A stretch of 64,000 bases of DNA from Jiella sonneratiae (lineage in GTDB: Bacteria > Pseudomonadota > Alphaproteobacteria > Rhizobiales > Rhizobiaceae). The notes under the pieces were generated by a model. That model did no database searches. It was not told the DNA's origin and saw only the letters and a program-made list of their open reading frames with translations. The stretch spans positions 62,001 to 126,000 of the forward strand of contig NZ_JAFMPY010000017.1 of assembly GCF_017353515.1 (NCBI RefSeq), in the 5' to 3' direction. The translations under genes and the position numbers were made by a program. Positions 32,611 to 40,310 of this stretch are shown here, in pieces (the first letter of the stretch is position 1; every line of letters starts with the position of its first letter).

Positions 32611-33095
32611 GACGTTGTCCGGCTCTCCGCCGCGGTGCCGTCGGCACCCGATTCGGCCGGCTCCGGCCGATAGGCTTCGATGGCCGCCAGAACGCGCAGC
32701 GCCGCCTCGATGTCGGCGGTGCCGACGTCCTTCAGCACCCGGGCGCGGAGCGTCACCAGGTCGGCCTCGATCCGCTGCATCGCGGCGCGGCCTCTGTCGG
32801 TCAGCCACAGCGTCTTCGCCCGCCGGTCCTGCGGATCCTCCCGCCGCTCGACGACGCCGCTTTCGCAGAGCTGGTCAAGCAGCCGGACGAGGGACGGCCC
32901 CTCGACGCCGACTTCCTCCGCCACGGCGCCCTGGCGCACACCGTCGCCGAGACGGCCGATGCTGACGAGCGGATGGGCGCAGGCCTCCGAGATGCCGTGG
33001 GCCTCCATCATCTCGCGCACGAGCTTGCGCCAGATGCGGCCGATCCGCACGAGATTGGTGGTCAGCTGGAAATGCAGGGCTGCGTCGTCGGTCAT
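32607..33095 (-). CDS. MarR-family regulator of the FUSC efflux operon
   Basis: The regulator has 162 residues. The winged-helix core spans about residues 45-105 (GAVAEEVGVEGPSLVRLLDQL as recognition helices, VERREDPQDRRAKTLWLTDRG as the wing). Flanking helices for dimerisation lie at both ends. It heads the marR-FUSC-DUF1656-fusion protein operon with 4-nt overlap, so it most likely represses its own operon until an aromatic ligand binds. A perfect inverted repeat lies exactly between the promoter elements upstream. No ribosome site precedes the ATG at 33095, and the predicted transcription start falls on or next to the ATG, which suggests a leaderless message. Confidence 0.93.
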   Translation of the reverse strand: MTDDAALHFQLTTNLVRIGRIWRKLVREMMEAHGISEACAHPLVSIGRLGDGVRQGAVAEEVGVEGPSLVRLLDQLCESGVVERREDPQDRRAKTLWLTDRGRAAMQRIEADLVTLRARVLKDVGTADIEAALRVLAAIEAYRPEPAESGADGTAAESRTTS

Positions 33096-33102
33096 GGCTA
33101 TA

Positions 33103-33131
33103 TTGATAGTATCCTATCTAATAGGATGCAA
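33103..33131 (-). promoter_or_regulatory. Promoter and MarR operator of the FUSC operon
   Basis: ATCCTAT-CTA-ATAGGAT (33111-33127) is a perfect 7-bp inverted repeat with a 3-nt centre. On the minus strand it occupies almost the whole 17-bp spacer between -35 TTGCAT (33126-33131) and -10 TATCAA (33103-33108). The -10 element ends 7 nt before the marR ATG. The palindrome is read directly; assignment to this MarR is inferred from position. Confidence 0.75.
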
Positions 33132-33352
33132 TGGTAATTGGGATCGTTTCGGCGAACGCAGCGGTGCGCTTCCGCTTGACGCGGCAACGAACCCGGCCGG
33201 ATCTCGCGCCGCGCGGATTGCCGACCGCGCTCATCCGCATAGTTGCGAAACCGGCGGTCCTGCGAGCCGCGGATCGCAGCCTCCGGCAGGCTGAGCAGGA
33301 ACGGCGGTGCGCCGCCCGGTCAGGCAGGCAGGAGAATCGAGGGGAGGAGCCG

Positions 33353-33526
33353 ATGGACGTCGGATACGGACCGATCGTCGTGGTGATCGTGTTTCTGGTG
33401 CTGATCGCCGCAATGCCGACTTGGCCGTGGTCGCGGCGCTGGGGCTACCGGCCGACGATGGTGCTGGCCATCGTCTTCATGATGATCGCGGTCTTCGTGG
33501 CGATCGGCGGCTTCGGCCCGGCGTGA
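33353..33526 (+). CDS. DUF3309-like small membrane protein
   Basis: This 57-residue protein begins MDVGYGPIVVVIVFLVLIAA. It has two hydrophobic segments (about residues 6-22 and 36-52) separated by MPTWPWSRRWGYRPT, a motif shared with the DUF3309 protein encoded at 33635. The ATG at 33353 is preceded by GGGGAGGAG. DUF3309 proteins are tiny, common in alphaproteobacteria and uncharacterised. Its Trp/Arg-rich loop is more basic than that of the second protein. The gap between marR and this gene holds only the marR control region. Confidence 0.75.
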   Translation: MDVGYGPIVVVIVFLVLIAAMPTWPWSRRWGYRPTMVLAIVFMMIAVFVAIGGFGPA

Positions 33527-33634
33527 GGCGAGCAGCGGGAGTGCACCGCGTTAACCAAATGCTTAGCCGACGAGGGAACGCAAATCCGGTTCAACGGTTT
33601 GTGATGCACTCTAACATCCTCAGGGAAACACGCC

Positions 33635-33793
33635 ATGAGCCTCGGCACCATCCTCCTCATCATCGTCATTCTCCTCCTCGTCGGTGCGCTGCCGACCTGG
33701 GGCTATTCCGGAAGCTGGGGCTACGGCCCGTCCGGCATCCTCGGCCTGATCCTCGTCGTGGTGCTGATCCTGCTGCTGCTCGGCCGCATCTGA
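33635..33793 (+). CDS. DUF3309 family small membrane protein
   Basis: This 52-residue protein starts MSLGTILLIIVILLLVGALP and ends LILLLLGRI, with two hydrophobic helices around the loop PTWGYSGSWGYGPSG. It is a canonical DUF3309 member. It lies 108 bp after a related but diverged copy at 33353, suggesting an old tandem duplication. A run of purines (CAGGGAAAC) precedes the ATG. The function is unknown; the cytochrome gene downstream is 144 bp away and may be unrelated. Confidence 0.8.
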   Translation: MSLGTILLIIVILLLVGALPTWGYSGSWGYGPSGILGLILVVVLILLLLGRI

Positions 33794-33937
33794 CGCCGGC
33801 CCCCGTCCAATGGTCGCCCGCCGTCAACCGGTCGGTCCGGCGGGCGGCCGGGCGACCCGCCGCGCGCTTGACGCATCGGCGGCATCGCGGCAATCCTCGC
33901 GCCGCCGGCAGGGACCGGCGGGCAAGCGGAGCCGGCG

Positions 33938-34900
33938 ATGCTGCGGAAGATCCTCATCGGCGCCATCGTGCTGGTGGTCGTCGCCGCCGGTGCGGCCGCC
34001 TATGCGGCACGGCCCGACCGGCTCGATCCGGGCCGCATCGCCGCCGAAGGCAGCGGCGATGCCGCGCGCGGCGAGCGGATCTTCTGGGCGGGGGGCTGCG
34101 TCTCCTGCCACGCTTCCAAGAAGGCCAAAGGTGACGACAGGCTGAAGCTCGGCGGCGGCGATCCGCTGGTCACCAAGTTCGGCACCTTCCACGCCCCCAA
34201 CATCTCGCCGGATCCGGACGACGGGATCGGCTCGTGGTCTCTCGCCGACTTCGCCAACGCGCTTCAGCGCGGCGTCGATCCCGAGGGAAATCACCTCTAT
34301 CCGGCGTTCCCCTACACATCCTACGTGCGGATGAAGAAGGAGGACGTCGCCGATCTCTTCGCCTTTCTGAAGACCCTGCCGCCGGTGAAGGGCAAGGCGC
34401 CGGAAAACGAACTCGGATTTCCCTTCAACATCCGGCCGGCCCTCGGGCTGTGGAAGCTGGTCTTCCTCGGCGACGGCGCGCCGGTGATCGACCTGCCGGG
34501 CGATGCTTCGGATGCCGCCCATGCCGGGCGCTATCTCGTCGAGGGGCCCGGCCATTGCGGCGAATGCCACACGCCGCGCAGCTTCGGCGGGGCCGGCGGC
34601 CTCGAGACCGACCAGTGGCTCGCGGGCGCCCCGGCGCCGGAGGGCAAGGGCAGCGTGCCGAACATCACGCCTTCGAAGGCCGGCATCGGCTCCTGGTCGG
34701 CGAGCGACATCACCTACTTCCTGGAAAGCGGCTTCACGCCGGACTACGATTCGGTCGGCGGCTCGATGGTCGAGGTCCAGGAGAACATCGCCAGGCTTCC
34801 GGCATCGGATCGCGAGGCCATCGCCGCCTATCTCAAGGCGGTCCCGCCCCAGGGTGAAGACGCGGCGGCCACGGCGGCCCCGGCGACCAAGGCGGATTGA
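33938..34900 (+). CDS. Dihaem cytochrome c
   Basis: The protein has 320 residues. An uncleaved anchor or signal sequence (ILIGAIVLVVVAAGAAAYAA, residues 5-24) is followed by two cytochrome c domains. The first has haem motif CVSCH near residue 54, the second CGECH near 207. Likely distal Met ligands lie in later segments such as SYVRMKK and GGSMVEVQ. The pattern resembles the cytochrome subunits of membrane-bound alcohol, gluconate or aldehyde dehydrogenases, which have two or three haems. No dehydrogenase subunit is adjacent, so the electron donor is unknown. The C-terminal 20 residues are Ala/Thr-rich. It should act in the periplasm, passing electrons to the respiratory chain. Confidence 0.9.
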   Translation: MLRKILIGAIVLVVVAAGAAAYAARPDRLDPGRIAAEGSGDAARGERIFWAGGCVSCHASKKAKGDDRLKLGGGDPLVTKFGTFHAPNISPDPDDGIGSWSLADFANALQRGVDPEGNHLYPAFPYTSYVRMKKEDVADLFAFLKTLPPVKGKAPENELGFPFNIRPALGLWKLVFLGDGAPVIDLPGDASDAAHAGRYLVEGPGHCGECHTPRSFGGAGGLETDQWLAGAPAPEGKGSVPNITPSKAGIGSWSASDITYFLESGFTPDYDSVGGSMVEVQENIARLPASDREAIAAYLKAVPPQGEDAAATAAPATKAD

Positions 34901-35014
34901 ACCTGCCGCCGCACCGCGCCGGCGGCCCCGGCCGGCGCTTTCATCCGCGAAACTGACGACCGGCCTGCCTTGGCCGGCCCGTCCGGCGCGCATCGCCCGT
35001 TCCCTTTGACGACG

Positions 35015-35122
35015 CCTCATGCGGTTTCCGGCAGATCACTTCGTGATGCCGGAAACCAAGACGCTCATTCGCCGCGCGGGCCTGGTACGTGCCCCGCTCC
35101 GATCGAGCGGATCTCGTATCAG
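35015..35122. repeat. 108-bp dispersed repeat, copy 2 (inverted)
   Basis: This is the reverse complement of 15037-15144 with scattered substitutions. TTTCCGGCAGATCACTTCGTG and GCCGGAAACC form one hairpin; CGCTCCGATCGAGCGG forms another. It lies between the cytochrome c and bchO genes. Its right end (CGTATCAG) contains the TCA that is the TGA stop of bchO on the minus strand. Confidence 0.85.
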
Positions 35123-36042
35123 CCCCGGCCTGCCGGCGCTGCCAAGGCCGCGTCGGCCGCCTGGTCGTCGCCGGCGAGCGCCTCGGCGATTGCCGCCGCC
35201 ACCGCCTCCGGTGCTTCCTCGTGGGCGAGGTGGCCGAGCCCTTCGAGCTTCACCACCTCCGCCTGTCGCACCATCCGGGCGACGCGGCTGGAAACGTCCG
35301 GCGGGATCGCCCGGTCGCCGGTGCCGACGACGAGGGTGAGCGGCACGGCGAGGCGCGGCAGGTCGCGGCGCAGGCCTTCGAGGTCCCAGTTCGCCATCAT
35401 CGACAGGGCGCCCTCGACATGCAGGGACGAGGCGAAGAGCCGTTCGTAATAGCCGACGCCCTGTGGCGTGATCCTCGATCCGGTGCTCGCCATCAGCCTT
35501 GCGACCGCACCCGTGTTGCGGGCGCGCCAGGAGAAGAAGCGCGGCGCGACGGGGTTGAGGAACAGCGCCTTGGCGAGCCGCGGAAAGAGATGCGCGGCAA
35601 TGCCCGGAAAGGGCAGCAGCGCCCCGTTCAGCGAGACGATCCGGCGCGGCGCGATGCCGCCGTCGAGGGCCATGCGCAGAAGGATCGCGGCGCCCGCCGA
35701 ATGACCCGCGGCATGGACCGGGCGGATGTCGAGGGCAGTGAGCATGGCGGCGAGCGCCGCGCCCATGCCGGTGATCGAGACGCGTTTCCAGCGTGGCGCG
35801 GCGGTGAAGCCGTGGCCGGGCAGGTCCGGCATGACGACGCGGTGGTTCGCGGCGAGCAGCGGCGCGAGGTCGCGGAAGGAGTGGGTCGAGGCGCCGGTGC
35901 CGTGGAGGAGAAGCAGCGGCGGCGCATCGGCCGGGCCGAGAAGCTGCACGTGAAAGCGCGTCCCGCCCGCCTCGACGAAGCGGCTCGCGGCGCGATGCGG
36001 CCAGTCGCGCCCGTCGCGGGAAAAGTCGAGTGGCGCGCTCAT
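35119..36042 (-). CDS. bchO: BchO-like alpha/beta hydrolase (Mg-chelatase accessory)
   Basis: The protein has 307 residues with an alpha/beta-hydrolase fold. The oxyanion-hole segment is LLLLHGTGASTHSFRDLAPL near residue 45, the nucleophile Ser is in AAGHSAGAAILLRM near 115, and the late His is in EGLGHLAHEEAPE near 275. This sequence and its position directly after bchD with an ATGA overlap match BchO of bacteriochlorophyll-synthesising bacteria, where the exact reaction is unsettled. No role for BchO is known outside that pathway, so it argues for a photosynthetic origin of the cluster. Its stop codon lies in the edge of a dispersed repeat, so the C-terminus may be altered. Confidence 0.88.
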   Translation of the reverse strand: MSAPLDFSRDGRDWPHRAASRFVEAGGTRFHVQLLGPADAPPLLLLHGTGASTHSFRDLAPLLAANHRVVMPDLPGHGFTAAPRWKRVSITGMGAALAAMLTALDIRPVHAAGHSAGAAILLRMALDGGIAPRRIVSLNGALLPFPGIAAHLFPRLAKALFLNPVAPRFFSWRARNTGAVARLMASTGSRITPQGVGYYERLFASSLHVEGALSMMANWDLEGLRRDLPRLAVPLTLVVGTGDRAIPPDVSSRVARMVRQAEVVKLEGLGHLAHEEAPEAVAAAIAEALAGDDQAADAALAAPAGRG

Positions 36043-37925
36043 CGCGGCTGCTGCCGCGCGTCCCCGGCGCCGCGCGGCGCCCGGGCGACGGCGGCCGAAA
36101 GCGCGCCGGAATCGGCGCGCGGCAATGCGAGATAGGTGGCGCCCATTTCGCCGGCGAGCTGCCGCGCCTCGGCGCTCGGGCGCTGGCCGAGATCGATGAC
36201 CAGCGCGGCGATCTTCGACGCCCTGACCGCGCGCGCGGCATCCCTTGCGTCGGCCGTCGCCTGCGGCCGGCCGGCGGCGCCGGAGAGGGCGATGTTCGCC
36301 CGCCCGTCGGTCAGAAGTGCCAGAAGCGGCGTGCGGCCCTCCCGGGCCGAGGCCCTGGCGAGGTCGAGCCCGGCGAGGATGCCGCTCGCGAGCGGCGTGC
36401 CGCCGCCGGCCGGCAGCGCCGCCAGCTGGCGCTTCGCCCGCGTCAGCGACTTCGTCTCGGCCAGCAGGACGTCGGCGCGGGTGCCGCGGAAGGCGGCAAG
36501 CGCCACCCGGTCGCGCCTGACGTAGCATTCGGCGAGGATGCGCTCGACGGCGCCCTTGGCCTCGGCGAGCCGCGCATGGGCGGCCGAGCCGGAGGCGTCG
36601 ACGGAGAAGATCGTCGCCGTCTCGGCCTTGCCGCGATGCCGGCGCACCCGGACGTCGCCGGCGCGGATCTCCAGCCGCCGTGGCGGCGAATGAGTTGCCG
36701 CGGCGGCGCGTTCGGCCTGCCGCAGCCGCTGCCAGGGCGCCGCCGCCTTCAGCGTCGCGACGAGGTCGAGCCGGTCGCGGCGCGGATCGCCGGGCCGTGT
36801 GCCGGTGACGCGGCCGCGCCTCGCCCGCTTGGCGAAGTTCCCCGCCCGGCCGGCGCCGGCGCGGACGAAGTCCGGCCGGATCATGGCGGCGAGGGTCTTC
36901 AAAAGGTCGGCCGGAAGGGCTGCCTCGCTCGCTTCGACCGTCATGTCTTCCGGCGCCGCGTGGGTCTCCTCCCGGCCGTCGCGAGGCGCTTGCCGCTGCG
37001 CCGCGTCGTCCGTCGCCGGTTCGTCCTCGGCGGGAGGCGGATCGGCGGGCGCCTCCTCCTCGGCGGGCATTTCCGGCAGCGTGACCGCGCGCGGCAGGAG
37101 GACGAGGCGGATTGCCGCCTCCAGATCTTCGCCGGAGGGGGCGGCGCGAGCGCCGAGCGCGGCGGCGGCGCAGGCCGCGCGGAGCGCCAGTTGCGGTGCC
37201 CGCAGCGAAACGATGCCGAAGGCCATCGCCGCCCGGCAGAGCGTGGCGATCGCCGCCTCGTCCGGCCGGATGGCGGCGAGGCGCCGCCGGGCCGCCGCGA
37301 TCGCCGCGGCTTGCGGCGCCACCGCTTCGCCGCCGCGCGGATCGGCGCCGGCAAGCGCGACCCAGAGGCCGAGACGTTCGCCGAGTGCCGGCGGCGGCGC
37401 CTCGTCGGCCTCCATGCCTTCGTCGAGGGCGAGGACGCCGATCTCGGCAGAAAGCTCCGTCGAGATGCCGTCGCGTTCGATCGGCACGCTGCCCCGGTCC
37501 ATGGCGAGGGCGAGGAGGCCGGCCGCCCCGTCGCCCATGCGCTCGGCCATCGCCGCGACGACGATGCCGCCGTCGGTGCCGGCCAGAAGCCCCTTTTCGA
37601 CGACCGCACGCCCCGCCGCGAGCGAGGCCGCGAGATCGACCCCGCCGAGGAGTGCCGCCTCGTCGATCCCCGCCGGCATCCGCCTCACCGGGGTCGCGCC
37701 TGGCAGCATGGCGTCGAGGCGGCGGAGAAGCGCCTGCCGGACGGGGCCGGCCCTTGCGACCAGCCTGAGGCCGAGACTGGGATCGACGGCAAGGAGCGTC
37801 AGGGCGAGCACTGCCTCGTTCCAGAGCGTCGGGCCCGCCGCGCCGTTGTCTTCGTCGGGCAGGGCAGCGGCCATGTCGTTGGCGGCGACGGGGTGGGCGG
37901 GGTGGGCGGGGCGGGGGACCGACAT
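36039..37925 (-). CDS. bchD: Magnesium chelatase subunit D (BchD)
   Basis: BchD has 628 residues. The N-terminal ~270 residues are a degenerate AAA+ module lacking a good Walker A. A Pro/Glu-rich acidic linker follows (about 275-320, EEEAPADPPPAEDEP). The C-terminus is a von Willebrand A domain with the MIDAS residues in FSVDASGSAA near 445, GGGTPL near 510 and LTDGRAN near 540. BchD and BchI form the ATPase rings that drive Mg insertion into protoporphyrin IX by BchH. BchH is not in the window. It lies 14 bp after bchI and overlaps bchO by 4 nt. A role with a cobalt chelatase is possible, since cob genes are adjacent, but the bchO partner makes Mg more likely. Confidence 0.92.
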   Translation of the reverse strand: MSVPRPAHPAHPVAANDMAAALPDEDNGAAGPTLWNEAVLALTLLAVDPSLGLRLVARAGPVRQALLRRLDAMLPGATPVRRMPAGIDEAALLGGVDLAASLAAGRAVVEKGLLAGTDGGIVVAAMAERMGDGAAGLLALAMDRGSVPIERDGISTELSAEIGVLALDEGMEADEAPPPALGERLGLWVALAGADPRGGEAVAPQAAAIAAARRRLAAIRPDEAAIATLCRAAMAFGIVSLRAPQLALRAACAAAALGARAAPSGEDLEAAIRLVLLPRAVTLPEMPAEEEAPADPPPAEDEPATDDAAQRQAPRDGREETHAAPEDMTVEASEAALPADLLKTLAAMIRPDFVRAGAGRAGNFAKRARRGRVTGTRPGDPRRDRLDLVATLKAAAPWQRLRQAERAAAATHSPPRRLEIRAGDVRVRRHRGKAETATIFSVDASGSAAHARLAEAKGAVERILAECYVRRDRVALAAFRGTRADVLLAETKSLTRAKRQLAALPAGGGTPLASGILAGLDLARASAREGRTPLLALLTDGRANIALSGAAGRPQATADARDAARAVRASKIAALVIDLGQRPSAEARQLAGEMGATYLALPRADSGALSAAVARAPRGAGDARQQPR

Positions 37926-37939
37926 TGCGGGCGCCCGCG

Positions 37940-38971
37940 TCAGGCCGCGGCGAGTTCGCCGACGGCGCGCTCGACGCGGGTCGCCGAACCCGCCTCGTCC
38001 AGCGGATCTCGGCGCAGGCGATGGGAAAGGGCGAGCGGCGCCAGCGCCGCCAGATGCGCCCAGACGACCGCGCCGTCGCCCTTCAGGGCGGCGAAGGCGC
38101 GGGCGGCGCGCATCAGCGTGATCTCGCCCCGCAGCCCGTCGGTGCCGAGGCGGATCGACAGCTGCGCCGCCTTCTCCAGCGTCTCGTCCGGCACCGCGAC
38201 GTGATCGAGGCGCCGGCGGGCGCGCAGGATCGCCTCCCGGATCGCGCTCGTGTCCGTCTCGTAGCGGGCGGTGAAGCCGGCGGGATCCCGCTCGAAGGCG
38301 TCGCGCCGCTTCACCACCTCGATCCGCGTCTTCAGGTCCTGCGGCGTCTTCACCTCGACGGAAAGGCCGAAGCGGTCGAGGAGCTGCGGCCGCAGTTCGC
38401 CCTCTTCGGGATTGCCGCTGCCGATCAGGACGAAGCGGGCAGGGTGGCGGACGCTCAGCCCCTCGCGCTCGACGACGTTCTCGCCCGAGGCCGCGACGTC
38501 GAGCAGGAGGTCGACGAGATGGTCCTCGAGGAGGTTGATCTCGTCGATATAGAGAAAGCCGCGATGGGCCTTGGCGAGGAGCCCGGGTTCGAAGCGCTTC
38601 TCGCCGGCCGAAAGCGCCCGCTCGAGATCGAGCGAGCCGGCGATCCTGTCCTCCGTCGCGCCGAGCGGCAGGTCGACCACCGGCACCGTGACCCTGATGG
38701 TGCCGGTCCGCTTTTGCTTGCGGCCCCGCTTCGGCCCGCGGCAGGTCTCGCAGGCCTCGTCCGGCCGGGCCGGATCGCAGTGATAGGGGCAGTCGGCCGC
38801 CTCGATCTCGGGCAGCACGGCGGCGAGCGCCCGCACCGCCGTCGACTTGCCGGTGCCGCGATCGCCGAAGACGAGGACGCCGCCGATGCCGGGATCCACC
38901 GCCGCGATCGTCAGAGCGAGCGTCATCTGGTCCTGGCCGACGATGGCGGCGAAGGGAAACAGGGTCCTCAT
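37940..38971 (-). CDS. bchI: Magnesium chelatase ATPase subunit I (BchI)
   Basis: BchI (343 aa from the ATG at 38971) is the active AAA+ ATPase of magnesium chelatase. It starts FPFAAIVGQDQMTLAL. Walker A is GDRGTGKST near residue 40, a Cys cluster is in ADCPYHCDP and EACETCRGP near 70-85, Walker B is GFLYIDEINLLEDH near 150, sensor 1 is LIGSGNPEEGELRPQLLDRFG near 190, and sensor 2 residues are in RLGTDGLRGEITLMRA. Length and Cys pattern fit BchI/ChlI. The frame is open much further upstream, but that part is not conserved-looking. The control region upstream holds a palindrome matching PpsR/CrtJ sites and is shared with divergent cobM. Confidence 0.95.
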   Translation of the reverse strand: MRTLFPFAAIVGQDQMTLALTIAAVDPGIGGVLVFGDRGTGKSTAVRALAAVLPEIEAADCPYHCDPARPDEACETCRGPKRGRKQKRTGTIRVTVPVVDLPLGATEDRIAGSLDLERALSAGEKRFEPGLLAKAHRGFLYIDEINLLEDHLVDLLLDVAASGENVVEREGLSVRHPARFVLIGSGNPEEGELRPQLLDRFGLSVEVKTPQDLKTRIEVVKRRDAFERDPAGFTARYETDTSAIREAILRARRRLDHVAVPDETLEKAAQLSIRLGTDGLRGEITLMRAARAFAALKGDGAVVWAHLAALAPLALSHRLRRDPLDEAGSATRVERAVGELAAA

Positions 38972-39025
38972 GCGGCCGAGGCTAGCGGGTTTTCGCCGGC
39001 CTGAGAAGCCATGATCGCCTCGAAA

Positions 39026-39055
39026 TGACAGTGGGTCTGTCATCTTTTCTTGACA
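39026..39055. promoter_or_regulatory. PpsR/CrtJ-type palindrome between bchI and cobM
   Basis: TGTCA-N8-TGACA (39038-39055) is a perfect 5-bp inverted repeat that also satisfies TGT-N12-ACA, the consensus of the photosynthesis repressor PpsR/CrtJ. A second overlapping inverted repeat, TGACA-N7-TGTCA (39026-39042), shares its right arm. The site is 55-84 bp upstream of bchI and about 178 bp upstream of divergent cobM. The palindromes are read directly; the regulator is inferred from the consensus and the bch gene context. Confidence 0.65.
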
Positions 39056-39232
39056 CGTCTCGCCCCGTCCGGACCCGCGCCGCGCCAGGCCTTCCCGGAT
39101 GACGATGTTGTGCCGGGCCGCCAAAGATGGTGGAAGGCTTGCCCTTGAAGGGCGCCGCCCGCCTTCGGCGACCCGATCCACCGGGCGGCAGGGCGCTGCA
39201 TCCGGACACATTCACCCGGGAAGGGGCACGGC

Positions 39233-40015
39233 ATGACGGTACATTTCATCGGGGCGGGGCCGGGCGCGGCGGATCTCATCACGGTGCGGGGCCTCCGGCT
39301 GATCCAAAGCTGTCCGGTCTGCCTCTATGCCGGCTCGCTGGTGCCGGGCGAGATCGTCGCGGCGGCGCCGGCCGGGGCGCGGGTGATCGACACCGCGCCG
39401 ATGACCCTCGACGAGATCCTCGCCGAAATCGAGGCGGCGCATGGCCGGGGCGAGGACGTGGCGCGTGTCCATTCGGGCGATCCCTCGCTCTACGGCGCCG
39501 TTGCCGAACAGATCAGGCGCCTCGAAGCGCTGGCGATTCCCTACGACATCACGCCGGGCGTTCCCGCCTTCGCGGCCGCCGCGGCGGCGCTGAAGCTCGA
39601 ACTGACGGTGCCGGAGCTCTGCCAGACGGTGATCCTGACGCGCACCGCGATGAAGTCCTCGGCGATGCCGACGGGCGAGGAGCTCTCGACCCTCGGCCGT
39701 AGCGGCGCGACGCTCGCCATCCACCTTTCCGTCCGCAACATCCCGCACATCCAGCGCGAGCTGACGCCGCTTCCGGCCTATGGCGGGGACTGCCCGGCGA
39801 TCATCGCCTACCGGGTCGGCTGGGAGGACGAGGCCTTCATCCGCACCAGCCTCGCCGAATTGCACCGGGCGGCGCGCGAGGCGAAACTCACCCGAACGGC
39901 GCTGATCTTCGTCGGCCGCGCGCTCGGGGCGACGGATTTCGTCGATTCCAAGCTCTACGACGCCGCGCATGTGCATGTGCTGCGGCCGAAGCGGAAGAAG
40001 GTCGCCGAGGGCTGA
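39233..40015 (+). CDS. cobM: Precorrin-4 C11-methyltransferase CobM
   Basis: CobM (260 aa) methylates C11 of precorrin-4 with S-adenosylmethionine in aerobic cobalamin synthesis. It has the tetrapyrrole methylase fold: VHFIGAGPGAADLITVRG at the N-terminus, CLYAGSLVPGEIV near residue 35, VARVHSGDPSLYGA near 85, YDITPGVPAFAAAAAAL near 108 and the C-terminal TALIFVGRAL. The GGGAAGGGG stretch upstream can serve as a ribosome site. It is divergent from bchI, with no cobalamin riboswitch visible between them. Most other aerobic cob genes (cobG, cobI, cobJ, cobH, cobL, cobNST) lie outside the window. Confidence 0.96.
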   Translation: MTVHFIGAGPGAADLITVRGLRLIQSCPVCLYAGSLVPGEIVAAAPAGARVIDTAPMTLDEILAEIEAAHGRGEDVARVHSGDPSLYGAVAEQIRRLEALAIPYDITPGVPAFAAAAAALKLELTVPELCQTVILTRTAMKSSAMPTGEELSTLGRSGATLAIHLSVRNIPHIQRELTPLPAYGGDCPAIIAYRVGWEDEAFIRTSLAELHRAAREAKLTRTALIFVGRALGATDFVDSKLYDAAHVHVLRPKRKKVAEG

Positions 40016-40091
40016 CGCCGATCGACCGGGTTCGAATGGATCGGCTCCAGTGTGATGCGCACCGCATGGTCGCAGAGGTGAAGACCCGCAG

Positions 40092-40263
40092 CCCCCTCTG
40101 TCCTGCCGGACATCTCCCCCGCAAGGGGGGAGATCGGCGGCTTTCCGGTTGCTGCCTCCTCGCCAACCTCACTGCCGATCTCGGCTCTCGACGGGAGCAC
40201 TGCCGGAAGCGCGAGATCGATCTCCCCCCTTGTGGGGGAGATGGGTGGCAACCCAGAGGGGGG
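40092..40263. repeat. 172-bp MITE-like element, second copy
   Basis: It is bounded by CCCCCTCTGTCC on the left and CAGAGGGGGG on the right, with nested ATCTCCCCC/GGGGGAGAT hairpins in both arms, like the element at 13197-13383. The centre is unrelated or strongly diverged. It lies between the convergent 3' ends of cobM and cobK and has no coding capacity. Confidence 0.8.
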
Positions 40264-40310
40264 TAAATTCCGCAGGACGGCGCCGAAAGCCCCGTGTTCC
40301 GGCCATCCCG

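Noticed and set aside
30332-32647. 771-codon minus-strand frame ending at the DUF1656 stop
   Set aside because: Only its last 69 codons (30332-30541) are a real DUF1656 gene. The rest is out of frame with the FUSC gene.
39050-39055. TTGACA as -35 for cobM
   Set aside because: No -10 element at a suitable distance on the plus strand. The hexamer is explained by the PpsR-like palindrome.
39056-39232. Cobalamin riboswitch upstream of cobM
   Set aside because: No B12-box-like sequence or conserved riboswitch core was seen. A short hairpin-rich stretch is not specific.
40026-40060. GGGTTCGAAT resembling a tRNA T-loop
   Set aside because: No matching acceptor or anticodon stems in the flanks; no tRNA found anywhere in the window.
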